This document shows positions 54,046 through 62,615 of a DNA stretch of 64,000 nt, piece by piece. Positions within the stretch are counted from its first letter, which is position 1, and every line of letters starts with the position of its first letter. The notes beneath the pieces are model-generated. The model ran no database searches. It saw only the letters and a program-made list of their open reading frames with translations, and was not told the origin of the DNA. A program made the position numbers and the translations under genes. The DNA comes from Methanohalophilus portucalensis (GTDB lineage Archaea; Halobacteriota; Methanosarcinia; Methanosarcinales; Methanosarcinaceae): the NCBI RefSeq assembly GCF_002761295.1, contig NZ_CP017881.1:62001-126000 (forward strand), read 5' to 3'.

Positions 54046-57000
54046 TGAGTCGAATGAAAATAATTTCAAACATCATGCTAATTCTGTTGTTACTTGTATT
54101 TATGTTGCCTGCAGTTATGGCAGAAGAGTCTGTACCATCGGGGCCCAATATATTTGAAGGCAGTGTTCAGATAAATGATTCTGACGCAACAGTAGGTACT
54201 GTTATAGAAGTTTATATTGATTACACTAACAACAAAGTTCCCGATGGAAGCACCACAGTTGATGTGGAAGGTGACTATGAGATATATGTTTATCCAAACT
54301 CTAATGATGATATAGGTAAGGAAGTTACTTTTAAAGTGACAAACATCGATACAGCGGTGTCTGTTTTTAAAAATGGTCCTATCGTACGTCATCTCAATCT
54401 AACAGCTTATGACACAACACCTCCCACAATAGATTCACCAACTGTGGCATATCCAGAAGGTAAATCCATAGTGAAAAATGGTGATACTGTCACTGTATCT
54501 GCCAATGTAACCGATGAGGGTTCGCAGGTAGAAACTGTTTCCCTGGATGTCTCTGCAATAAATTCTTCTGCTTCAGATGTTGTAATGCAGGAAGATGACG
54601 GGACAACATATGATTGGAACGATAACAGTGCTGCAGATGCAGGACTTTATGGGGCAACGGTTGTTGTCAATACTGAAAATAATGGTGAACAAGCCCTGAG
54701 TATAGAAGCAGTGGATTATGTGGGCAATAACAATTCTTCGGAAGTTGGTTGTAATGTGGATAACACGCCCCCGATTGCGGTTCTTGATGATCCGTTGGAT
54801 AACTCCCTTTTGAAGAATAATGAAATCACTTTCAACTTCAGCCTAACTGACAATCTTGATGACAGTGTGGATTGGACTCTCTATATTGATGGAGTTGAGA
54901 ATGCAAGCGGTACTGGTTTAGATGAAATTTCTGAAACCGTAAGTGGTCTTTCTAAAGGTGTTCACACCTGGAATGTTTCCGTTGAGGATTCTGCCGGTAA
55001 CACAAATGTCAGTACAACACATTCTTTCACTGTTGACACTGAGAAACCCACTATAACCCTTGATACAATCGAGGAAGCAGATTACTTTAATGACAGTACA
55101 GTCTGGATCAACGGTACTTACAACGATAATATAGTTGGAGTTGACAATAGTACTCTTGAAGTTCAGGTAAACGGCATTGTTCCATTGTTTGAAACCATGC
55201 TGAACGACACAGATTCATTTAACTACTCGCTCACTCTTGATGACAAAGTAGACCATAATGTAACAATTGGTGTGGATGATAATTTGGGTAATAGTAATAC
55301 TACTGGTGTCGTAAACTTCACCGTTGATACCATAGAACCCACTTTGACTCTTGATACTATTCAAGAAGATGACGAATTTAATTACAGCAAAGTCTGGATT
55401 AATGGTACATTCTCCGATGATATCTCCAATGTCAACAACAGTACCCTTGTCATTACTGTCAATGATACACCTTATGACTACGATGCGATTGGGGAAGCCA
55501 GCATAAGTTCATCTGACTACAATTTCAGTCTCAGTCTTTCAGATGCTGACAATAATGTCACTGTCTCCATTTCTGACCATGCTGGTAACACCAATACAAC
55601 CGGTCTTGTCAACTTCTCCACCGATATCACGCCTCCAGCAATAGATCTTGATAGTATCAGTGAAGGTGTGAACTTCAAGTATAGCACAGTCTGGATCAAT
55701 GGTACTTACAGCGACAATGTAGTTGGAGTCGACAACAGCACCCTTGTAATTTCAGTCAACAATACCGATACTTCATTCGAAAGCATGATGGATGATACTG
55801 ATTCATTCAATTACTCATTGTCTCTTCCGGATGGCGAGCATAATGTTACAATTGATGTAGCTGACAATGTTGGCAATGATGCAACGCAAGTTCTGAAGAA
55901 TTTCAGTGTTGATACTGAAGGTCATACTTTAACCCTTGATACAATCGAGGAAGGAGATTACTTTACTGACAGTACAGTCTGGATCAACGGTACTTTCTCC
56001 GATGATACTAGCGGTATCAATACCAGTACTCTTGAAATCCTTGTCAACGGAACTTCAGTAGATTCAATTAATATAGTTGGCTCATCAAGTTACAATCATT
56101 CAATAAATCTTGAAGATGCTGAACATAATGTCACAGTTTCTGTTGAGAATAATGTAGGTCATTCAAGCACCACTGGTCCTGTTAATTTCAGTGTTGATAC
56201 TATGCCACCAACTACCGACAATAATGCTCCAAAGGAACCTGCAGAGAATCCATTTACTATAACTTTCCAACCTCTTGACAATAATGGTGGTTCTGGTGTA
56301 AATGCCACTTTCTACAGAATAGATGATGGTGAATGGATAATTGGTGATTCCATAGATATCTATGAAGCCGGTGAATACACCATAGAATTTTACTCAGACG
56401 ATATAGCAGGCAATGAGGAATCTACTAAGACCATAACTGTGAATCTGACTGAATCCGATACAGTTGCACCCGTAACAACAGACGATGCCCCATCAGGCTG
56501 GCAGAATGAGAGTTTCACTGTAAATTTAAGTGCCATTGATGAGGGTGGTTCTGGTGTAAATAAGACTTTATACAGGATGGGCGACGATTGGCTCTCAGGA
56601 ACCTCTATCTTGATAGATACTCCTGGAAATCACACAATTGAATATTATTCAATAGATAAAGCAGGTAATGAGGAAACATCAAATGTCACATATGCTAAAT
56701 ATGACCCCGATGTACCGGGCATGAATGAGCAGAACATAACTCCTAAGTTAATATTGAACACTTCAACAGATACTGCGATTGTTACTGTCAATGTGACAGA
56801 TCAGGTATCAGGTCTTGATAATGTGACTATTGACCTGACACCCATAGGAGAAAGTGTGTTTGAAATGGTTTCCAATGGAAATAACATCTATTCATATTCT
56901 ATCTCTACGACTCATCCGGCAGGTGATTTCTCGTTCAATGTGACTGCAATTGATAATGCCGGTAATTCTGCAAATAAACCCTTGAAGCTGAATGTGTCTA

Positions 57001-57149
57001 CATCGTATGAAGCAATCACTGAATACTCTGGTGAAGATGGTGAAGATGATTTATCTACGAGTGACATTGATCAGGCAATAGAGGATAATGAGGCTGGAGA
57101 AGTATCTGATGAAACAGTACTGGTGTTGATAGAGGAATATTTCAGCTAA
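54045..57149 (+). CDS. Secreted Ig-like repeat surface protein with helical C-terminal tail
   Basis: The 1,034-residue protein starts with a signal peptide (IMLILLLLVFMLPAVMA). The beta domain shared with the two preceding proteins comes first (FEGSVQINDSDATVGTVIEVYI). Seven or more Ig-like domains follow, several with the VWINGT core of the 1,079-residue neighbour, then domains of a second type (APVTTDDAPSGWQNESFTVNLS). The C-terminal 35 residues (DDLSTSDIDQAIEDNEAGEV, then LVLIEEYFS) look like two short acidic helices, reminiscent of a dockerin, though they lack the clear calcium-binding loops. It has no membrane anchor. Start and stop overlap its neighbours tightly. Confidence 0.82.
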   Translation: MSRMKIISNIMLILLLLVFMLPAVMAEESVPSGPNIFEGSVQINDSDATVGTVIEVYIDYTNNKVPDGSTTVDVEGDYEIYVYPNSNDDIGKEVTFKVTNIDTAVSVFKNGPIVRHLNLTAYDTTPPTIDSPTVAYPEGKSIVKNGDTVTVSANVTDEGSQVETVSLDVSAINSSASDVVMQEDDGTTYDWNDNSAADAGLYGATVVVNTENNGEQALSIEAVDYVGNNNSSEVGCNVDNTPPIAVLDDPLDNSLLKNNEITFNFSLTDNLDDSVDWTLYIDGVENASGTGLDEISETVSGLSKGVHTWNVSVEDSAGNTNVSTTHSFTVDTEKPTITLDTIEEADYFNDSTVWINGTYNDNIVGVDNSTLEVQVNGIVPLFETMLNDTDSFNYSLTLDDKVDHNVTIGVDDNLGNSNTTGVVNFTVDTIEPTLTLDTIQEDDEFNYSKVWINGTFSDDISNVNNSTLVITVNDTPYDYDAIGEASISSSDYNFSLSLSDADNNVTVSISDHAGNTNTTGLVNFSTDITPPAIDLDSISEGVNFKYSTVWINGTYSDNVVGVDNSTLVISVNNTDTSFESMMDDTDSFNYSLSLPDGEHNVTIDVADNVGNDATQVLKNFSVDTEGHTLTLDTIEEGDYFTDSTVWINGTFSDDTSGINTSTLEILVNGTSVDSINIVGSSSYNHSINLEDAEHNVTVSVENNVGHSSTTGPVNFSVDTMPPTTDNNAPKEPAENPFTITFQPLDNNGGSGVNATFYRIDDGEWIIGDSIDIYEAGEYTIEFYSDDIAGNEESTKTITVNLTESDTVAPVTTDDAPSGWQNESFTVNLSAIDEGGSGVNKTLYRMGDDWLSGTSILIDTPGNHTIEYYSIDKAGNEETSNVTYAKYDPDVPGMNEQNITPKLILNTSTDTAIVTVNVTDQVSGLDNVTIDLTPIGESVFEMVSNGNNIYSYSISTTHPAGDFSFNVTAIDNAGNSANKPLKLNVSTSYEAITEYSGEDGEDDLSTSDIDQAIEDNEAGEVSDETVLVLIEEYFS

Positions 57150-57161
57150 GGAGTTCAAATT

Positions 57162-58286
57162 ATGAATAATGTATCAAAAAAGACTATTGTGGTAATATTC
57201 CTGGCATTGCTGATGGCCATGCCTGCAGCAGCATCACCATCTTCAGAAAGAATACTTCCCGATTCTGTTAATACAGGTGAGGAATTCAATGTAACTATAA
57301 ATGTCAGTAATTACGGCAACTTCTCAATGGTGAATGAAACATTACCCACAGGTTTCACTTTTGAGAATCTGGTTACTGATGACAATGTCAATGTGAATGA
57401 TGACAATGTCAATGTGAATGATGGGGGATATCTTCTGTTTTATTTCTTCAGTCTGGATAACTTCACCTATACATTGAAAGCCCATTCTTCCGCAGGCACC
57501 TATGATTTTGATGGTTATCTGAATGATTCAACTACTACTATCAATGGTAGTCAATCTCTGAAGGTAAATTCTGTATCCGATCCTGATGACACTTCTTCCT
57601 CCTCCAGTGGGGGAGGGGGTGGTGGCGGTGGTGCCACAGGTGAAGCCTTTGAGAATATTGCATCAAAATATGCACAGCTGAGGACTGTTTCCATTGGAGC
57701 GGATATCAGTTATGAATTTGATGAAAGTGACATTATGTATGTCAATTTCAAAGGCAACACAAACTCCGGTCAGGTAAAGGTGCTCATCGAAGTGTTGAAA
57801 GATACTTCCACTCTGGTGGATGAAGGCGTACCAGGTCAGGCTTACCGCCACATCAATATCTGGGTGGGTAATTCTGCCTTTGATGAGGACAACATGGAAG
57901 ATCCTGTAGTCGGTTTCAGGGTGAGCAAGGACTGGCTTTCTGATAATGGTGTTGAGCCGTCTTCAGTCTCTCTGTTCCACTATGACAATGGCTGGGAGCA
58001 GCTGGTAACCACTCAGACAGATGAGGACGATGATTACTTCTACTTCGAGGCAGAAGCAACCGCCTTTTCACCATTTGCAATTTCGGCGGTAACAGAAGAG
58101 GCTGTTTCAGAAGACGAAACTGATCAGGATGCAGATGAACCAGCCACCGATGAAGAGGAAACAGTTGAAGAGCCATCAACCGGGCAAGAGGATAAACAAC
58201 CTGATAATTCTGTACCAGGTTTCAGTTCCATGCTTATGGTAGGCATTATAGGCTCTTTGTACGCACTATTCAGAAAGAAGGTTTAA
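57162..58286 (+). CDS. PGF-pre-PGF domain surface protein with PGF-CTERM signal
   Basis: The 374-residue protein has a signal peptide (TIVVIFLALLMAMPAAA) and an N-terminal beta domain of the adhesin type (SVNTGEEFNVTINVSNYGNF). A Ser/Gly spacer with eight consecutive Gly is followed by a domain matching the PGF-pre-PGF family (QAYRHINIWVGNSAF ... VGFRVSKDWLSDNGV ... EATAFSPFAI), an acidic linker and the sorting signal VPGFSSMLMVGIIGSLYALF with RKKV. It closes the surface operon, and the AAGGAG site before its ATG is strong. In Methanosarcinales this domain accompanies PGF-anchored envelope proteins. Confidence 0.85.
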   Translation: MNNVSKKTIVVIFLALLMAMPAAASPSSERILPDSVNTGEEFNVTINVSNYGNFSMVNETLPTGFTFENLVTDDNVNVNDDNVNVNDGGYLLFYFFSLDNFTYTLKAHSSAGTYDFDGYLNDSTTTINGSQSLKVNSVSDPDDTSSSSSGGGGGGGGATGEAFENIASKYAQLRTVSIGADISYEFDESDIMYVNFKGNTNSGQVKVLIEVLKDTSTLVDEGVPGQAYRHINIWVGNSAFDEDNMEDPVVGFRVSKDWLSDNGVEPSSVSLFHYDNGWEQLVTTQTDEDDDYFYFEAEATAFSPFAISAVTEEAVSEDETDQDADEPATDEEETVEEPSTGQEDKQPDNSVPGFSSMLMVGIIGSLYALFRKKV

Positions 58287-58319
58287 AGTGAGGCATTAAT
58301 TGCCCACTTCTTTATTTTT
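58286..58319 (+). terminator. Terminator of the surface operon
   Basis: AAGTG (58286-58290) pairs with CACTT (58305-58309), with GGC/GCC pairing inside across an A-C mismatch, and CTTTATTTTT follows. It begins at the last base of the final gene. Confidence 0.6.
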
Positions 58320-58461
58320 CAATTTTTTCTAAATAAAAGTGTATTTGAATAAACCTGAGTTTTTGCTTCATTTTCTCCATGAATAAGTATGTGATTTGTT
58401 CACGGTGATATACACTTTTGGATATTGTATAATGTTGCAAACAAAGTCACAAAAATTTGCC

Positions 58462-60240
58462 TCACTCACATCCATTTTTCGCACAGGCCTTTACTGTTGC
58501 AGTGCTGTCATCCCTTTTCTCCCCGGTCCCCCCGATCTCCAGCACCTGTTCTGCCTTGCTTCCATAACGGTAAGCAGCAATTCCCTTACACTTCAACCGG
58601 TAGGCCAGCATGTAGATCTCCCGGAAATCCTCCTCCGTAGCCTCATGGGGCAGGTTCACGGTCTTGGCAACGGCATTATCCACATGCTTCTGGAAAGCGG
58701 CCTGCATCCTCACATGCCATTGGGGTTTAATCTCCAGGGCGGTGGCAAAGACCCGTCTGGTCTCTTTGGGGATATTCAGGATGTTCTGGAGGGAGCCGGT
58801 TTCGGCGATTTCCTCCATCAGATGTTTGCTGTAGAACCCGTGTTTTCTTGCCATCTCCTCAAAAACAGGATCGATCTCTGTCAGCCGGGTTCCCATCACA
58901 TTGCGCTGGTAGGTGAGGGCGAACATCGGTTCAATTCCTGAAGTGGTATTTGCAATTATGCTCAGGCTGCCTGTGGGGGCCACGGTATTCACCGTTGCAT
59001 TGCGCATTGCAGGATAATCTTTTGCAAGAGTACTCCTGTGGAAATTCGGGAAACTGCCCCGCTGCTCACCTAGTTCCACAGATTTTTGCACGGCTTCTTC
59101 CCGGATGAACTTCATTACTTCTTCAGCTGTCGCAATTCCTTCCTCACAATCATAGGCAATCCCCAGGCGTGCCAGCATGGCGGCAAATCCCATGACACCC
59201 AGGCCGATCTTGCGGTTTTGTTTTGTCCTCTGCTCGATTTCCGGGAGGGGATATTTGTTGGCATCGATCACATTATCCAGGAAATGCACTCCTGTATCGA
59301 CCGTTTCCTTCAATTTCTGCCAGTCGATTGCCCCTTCCTTAACCATCAGCGCCAGGTTGATCGAGCCGAGGTTGCAGGATTCATAGGGCAAAAGAGGCAC
59401 CTCTCCGCAGGGATTTGTACTCTCGATTGTGCCGATTGCACTCATGGGATGTTTGCGGTTGATCTCATCCAGGAAAAGCAGGCCAGGATCTCCGGTCTGG
59501 CAGGCACACGTCACTATCCGGTCAAACATATCCCGTGCCTTTAATCTCTTCTTAACTTTACCGGTTCGGGGATTTACAAGGGCATAATCCCTGTCCTGGC
59601 TGACAGCCTCCATAAATTCATCCGTCACGCCCACCGAGAGATTGAAATTGCGCAGCATATCCTCCTTTTTCTTGGCCCCGATGAACTTGAAAATATCCGG
59701 ATGGTCAACTCTCAGCACCCCCATATTGGCTCCCCTGCGCCTGCCGCCCTGCTTGATCACATCCGTTGCCTTATCAAAGATCGTCATAAAGGAAAGGGGC
59801 CCGGAAGCCACGCCTTCTGTGGAGCGCACAGGGTCTCCCTCCGGTCGCAGGTCTGAAAAGGAGAATCCTGTGCCGCCGCCGGATTGGTGGATGAGGCTCA
59901 TATCCTGCAGGGATTTGAAGATACTTTTCAGGGAATCTTCCACAGGCAACACAAAACACGCACTCAATTGCCCCAGCTCGGTGCCCGCGTTCATGAGGGT
60001 TGGGGAATTGGGAAGGAACTCCAGATCTGCCATTACCTGATAAAAATCATCTTCAGTTTTATCCACACTGTATCCGTAGGTGCTGTCAACTCCGGCAATA
60101 GCCTTTGCAACCCTGCGGAACAACTCGTTGGGCTCTTCTGCGATTTTGCCCTTTGCATCCCTTAAAAGGTAGCGCTTTTCCAGCAACGTTTTTCCATTGG
60201 CGGACAATTTGGATTCGATCGTGTTATCCTCTTTATCCAT
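58462..60240 (-). CDS. nrdJ: Class II (adenosylcobalamin-dependent) ribonucleotide reductase
   Basis: The enzyme reduces ribonucleotides to deoxyribonucleotides with an adenosylcobalamin radical. The 592-residue protein has the ten-stranded barrel motifs LNAGTELGQLSACFVLPVED, GGGTGFSFSDLRP, GGRRRGANMGVLRVDHPDI, the active-site NPCGEVPLLPYESCNLGSIN and a C-terminal Cys pair (ACAKNGC) that would pass reducing equivalents. It begins directly at the catalytic part, so there is no N-terminal ATP-cone. ATG at 60240 is preferred to 60252. Confidence 0.94.
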   Translation of the reverse strand: MDKEDNTIESKLSANGKTLLEKRYLLRDAKGKIAEEPNELFRRVAKAIAGVDSTYGYSVDKTEDDFYQVMADLEFLPNSPTLMNAGTELGQLSACFVLPVEDSLKSIFKSLQDMSLIHQSGGGTGFSFSDLRPEGDPVRSTEGVASGPLSFMTIFDKATDVIKQGGRRRGANMGVLRVDHPDIFKFIGAKKKEDMLRNFNLSVGVTDEFMEAVSQDRDYALVNPRTGKVKKRLKARDMFDRIVTCACQTGDPGLLFLDEINRKHPMSAIGTIESTNPCGEVPLLPYESCNLGSINLALMVKEGAIDWQKLKETVDTGVHFLDNVIDANKYPLPEIEQRTKQNRKIGLGVMGFAAMLARLGIAYDCEEGIATAEEVMKFIREEAVQKSVELGEQRGSFPNFHRSTLAKDYPAMRNATVNTVAPTGSLSIIANTTSGIEPMFALTYQRNVMGTRLTEIDPVFEEMARKHGFYSKHLMEEIAETGSLQNILNIPKETRRVFATALEIKPQWHVRMQAAFQKHVDNAVAKTVNLPHEATEEDFREIYMLAYRLKCKGIAAYRYGSKAEQVLEIGGTGEKRDDSTATVKACAKNGCE

Positions 60241-60293
60241 ACAAAACCCCATTTTAAGATTGGGTTAAGATGCTTTATAATTACCTCGCCTTT

Positions 60294-61400
60294 TCATGCA
60301 CAATCCTGGCATTCATTACTTTCCCTTCTCTGTATCAGGGAATAGGTGATCATTATTGCCAGGAGCAACGCAAAGAAAGTTTTCACTTCTGCAGGCAGCA
60401 GGTCACTTGCACTTCCCGCAATGGCCGTTGCCTCAATTCCCAATCTAACGTATATGAGGTCGAGCAATATCCCAAATATAAGCGCAAAGAGGGCTATCAT
60501 TGCAAGATAAATGGTAACAGCCTTTTTCCCCAAAAATTTCGTAACCATTGTAATGGTCGCAGCATTGGTGGCCGGTCCTGCAAGCAGGAACACAAACGCG
60601 GTACCCGGGCTCATCCCTTTGGCGATAAGGGCGGCTGCCAGGGGTGTGGAGGCGGTGGCGCAGATGTAGAGCGGGATTCCTACAAACAGCATCAGGATCA
60701 TCGAACCAATCCCGCCTCCAAGGTAGCCTCCCACAATTTCCTCCGGGACAATATAGGAAATCACTCCTGCTATCAGCAGCCCCACAATGAGCCACTTTGC
60801 AATATCTCCCAGCAGTTCCACGTAAGCATATTTTATGGCATCAATGGCTCGCTCTTTCAGGCCTGCTTGACCGCAATCATCTCCATCGCAATCACAACCC
60901 GGATTTGTTACATCTTCCTTTTTTGAAAGCATAATGGGATTTGAGAGCGTATTTGTCACGTCCTTTTCCATAATATTGCTTGTAATTCCTGCTCCCACCG
61001 CGGTTATGAAGGTAGCAACAGGTCGGAATACCGTCATAATGGGATCAAGCAGGGCATAGGTGATTGCGATAGAATCAGCTCCGGTCTGGGGGGTCGATAT
61101 CAAAAAGGACAGGGTGGCACCATTGTTTGCCCCTCTTTTTTTCAGGGACATTGCCGCAGGTATCACGCCACAGGAACATAGGGGCAGGGGAATACCGGCA
61201 ATAGAAGCTTTGAGAACCGAACTGAATTTCCCGGCCCCGCTGCCAAGATGCCCGATAATCTTCTCATTGGAAACCACAAGTTCCAGCAGTCCTGCAATCC
61301 CAAAGCCGAGGAAAAGATAGGGTGCAGCCTCTTCGAAAAGGTACCAGGTCTCCTGTATTATTCCTGCCAGAATTTCCATGAAACTTTGTGCAATACTCAT
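60294..61400 (-). CDS. SO_0444-type Cu/Zn efflux permease (UPF0718)
   Basis: The 368-residue membrane protein has two sets of four helices. The motif GIPLPLCSCGVIPAAMSL lies in the first half and ATASTPLAAALIAKGMSPGTAF in the second. The central loop carries a Cys/Asp-rich stretch (CDCDGDDCGQAG), and the C-terminus ends CQDCA, both likely metal-binding. ATG at 61400 overlaps the ArsR stop (ATGA), so the pair is translationally coupled. Metal specificity is inferred from the family. Confidence 0.87.
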   Translation of the reverse strand: MSIAQSFMEILAGIIQETWYLFEEAAPYLFLGFGIAGLLELVVSNEKIIGHLGSGAGKFSSVLKASIAGIPLPLCSCGVIPAAMSLKKRGANNGATLSFLISTPQTGADSIAITYALLDPIMTVFRPVATFITAVGAGITSNIMEKDVTNTLSNPIMLSKKEDVTNPGCDCDGDDCGQAGLKERAIDAIKYAYVELLGDIAKWLIVGLLIAGVISYIVPEEIVGGYLGGGIGSMILMLFVGIPLYICATASTPLAAALIAKGMSPGTAFVFLLAGPATNAATITMVTKFLGKKAVTIYLAMIALFALIFGILLDLIYVRLGIEATAIAGSASDLLPAEVKTFFALLLAIMITYSLIQRRESNECQDCA

Positions 61401-61750
61401 CGGTATTCCTCGATAATATGCTGTCTGCACGTTTCTATCAGCAGTCTGACATGCTCATCTGCAATGTAGTAGACTGCAAACCGCCCCTCTTTCCTGACCC
61501 TCACAAGGTCTAGCTGGCGCAGTATCCGCATATTATGGGATATTGCAGACTGTGAGGCTTCAAGTGCTTCACTGAGTTCACATACACACATATCCCTGTC
61601 TTTGAGTAAGAACAGGATATTCAGGCGTGCAGATGATTGCAGTGCCTGAAATATGGCAGACATGCGGGTAATTGTTTCAGGTGGGGGAATTGTGAGTTTT
61701 TCAATCTGGTTCTTATCCACACGTTTGCAAGGCAAATCATCCATGAACAT
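61397..61750 (-). CDS. ArsR/SmtB-family metal-responsive repressor
   Basis: The 117-residue winged-helix protein has the CVCEL motif in the alpha-3 region (DRDMCVCELSEALEASQSAISHNMRIL), which is the metal-sensing Cys pair of ArsR/CadC-type repressors. It is coupled to the permease gene, forming an autoregulated efflux unit. An AAGGA site lies before the ATG at 61750, and a second in-frame ATG is at 61744. Confidence 0.9.
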   Translation of the reverse strand: MFMDDLPCKRVDKNQIEKLTIPPPETITRMSAIFQALQSSARLNILFLLKDRDMCVCELSEALEASQSAISHNMRILRQLDLVRVRKEGRFAVYYIADEHVRLLIETCRQHIIEEYR

Positions 61751-61761
61751 ATGATCAATCC

Positions 61762-61775
61762 TTCATGTATATGAA
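61762..61775. promoter_or_regulatory. Candidate ArsR operator
   Basis: TTCATGTATATGAA carries perfect five-base arms (TTCAT, ATGAA) around a four-base centre, 11 bases upstream of the arsR start at 61750. Position and symmetry suit an autoregulatory ArsR/SmtB site. Confidence 0.45.
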
Positions 61776-61932
61776 TCTGTTTCTCTGTGGCATGGAAAAT
61801 GAACTGTAAAATCTTCTTTCTCCATTACTTATCTAAATGATTCGGGTGAATAGTAGTATAGTTGTTATATAGGTGAGTGGATAATGCAATTATTGGAAAT
61901 ATGTTGTCTAAAGACAAATGGAAGGTACTAAA

Positions 61933-62508
61933 ATGAAGGTTGTAGCATTCAATGGAAGTCCCAGGAAAGACGGGAACACCGCAAAGCTTGTCAAAAATGT
62001 ATTTTCAGAACTCGAAAAGCAAGGAATTGAGACCGAACTGATTCAGCTGGGAGGCATCCCTGTAATGGGATGTACTGCCTGCATGAAGTGTTTTGAGAAC
62101 AAGGATCGCCGATGTGTCATATCCAGTGATCTGATCAATGAATGTATCGGGAAGATGATTGAGGCTGATGGCATAATTATTGCAAGCCCTACATACTTTG
62201 CCGATCTGACTACGGAAACAAAAGCCCTGATTGACAGGGCGGGTTTTGTAGGCAAAGCAAATGATGAACTTTTCAAACATAAGGTAGCAGCAGCGGTTGT
62301 ATCTGTCAGGAGAGCAGGCGCTCTTCACGCATTTGATTCCATTAACCACTTTTTCTTGATCTCCCAGATGGTCGTACCGGGTTCAAGCTACTGGAATATA
62401 GGAATGGGACTTGCTCCCGGCGATGTAGAGTCTGATACAGAAGGAATGCAGACGATGCAAAACCTGGGCCAGAATATGGCCTGGCTTATGAAAAAGATCA
62501 ATGGCTGA
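61933..62508 (+). CDS. Iron-sulfur flavoprotein (flavodoxin-like)
   Basis: The 191-residue protein has the flavodoxin FMN loop [14 protein letters not shown] and a compact cysteine motif CTACMKC...C (CX2CX2CX7C) at about residues 47-61, which is the [4Fe-4S] motif of the Methanosarcina iron-sulfur flavoprotein Isf. Isf family members reduce O2 or H2O2 with ferredoxin. ATG at 61933 follows a GGAAGGT site. The upstream in-frame ATG at 61918 overlaps that site. It is divergent from the ArsR pair. Confidence 0.88.
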   Translation: MKVVAFNGSPRKDGNTAKLVKNVFSELEKQGIETELIQLGGIPVMGCTACMKCFENKDRRCVISSDLINECIGKMIEADGIIIASPTYFADLTTETKALIDRAGFVGKANDELFKHKVAAAVVSVRRAGALHAFDSINHFFLISQMVVPGSSYWNIGMGLAPGDVESDTEGMQTMQNLGQNMAWLMKKING

Positions 62509-62529
62509 GTAGCCATTTGTTTCCTTTTT
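62501..62529 (+). terminator. Terminator overlapping the flavoprotein stop codon
   Basis: ATGGCT and AGCCAT (62501-62516) form a six-base-pair stem with a GAGT loop, followed by TTTGTTTCCTTTTTT. The left arm contains the last codons and the stop of the gene. Confidence 0.6.
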
Positions 62530-62615
62530 TGTGGATACGTTTTTCCCGCGTATGAAAATGCGTGTCCGTAAACTCTCTTATTTTCCAGTCTCATCAAGTA
62601 TATTTGGACAATTCA

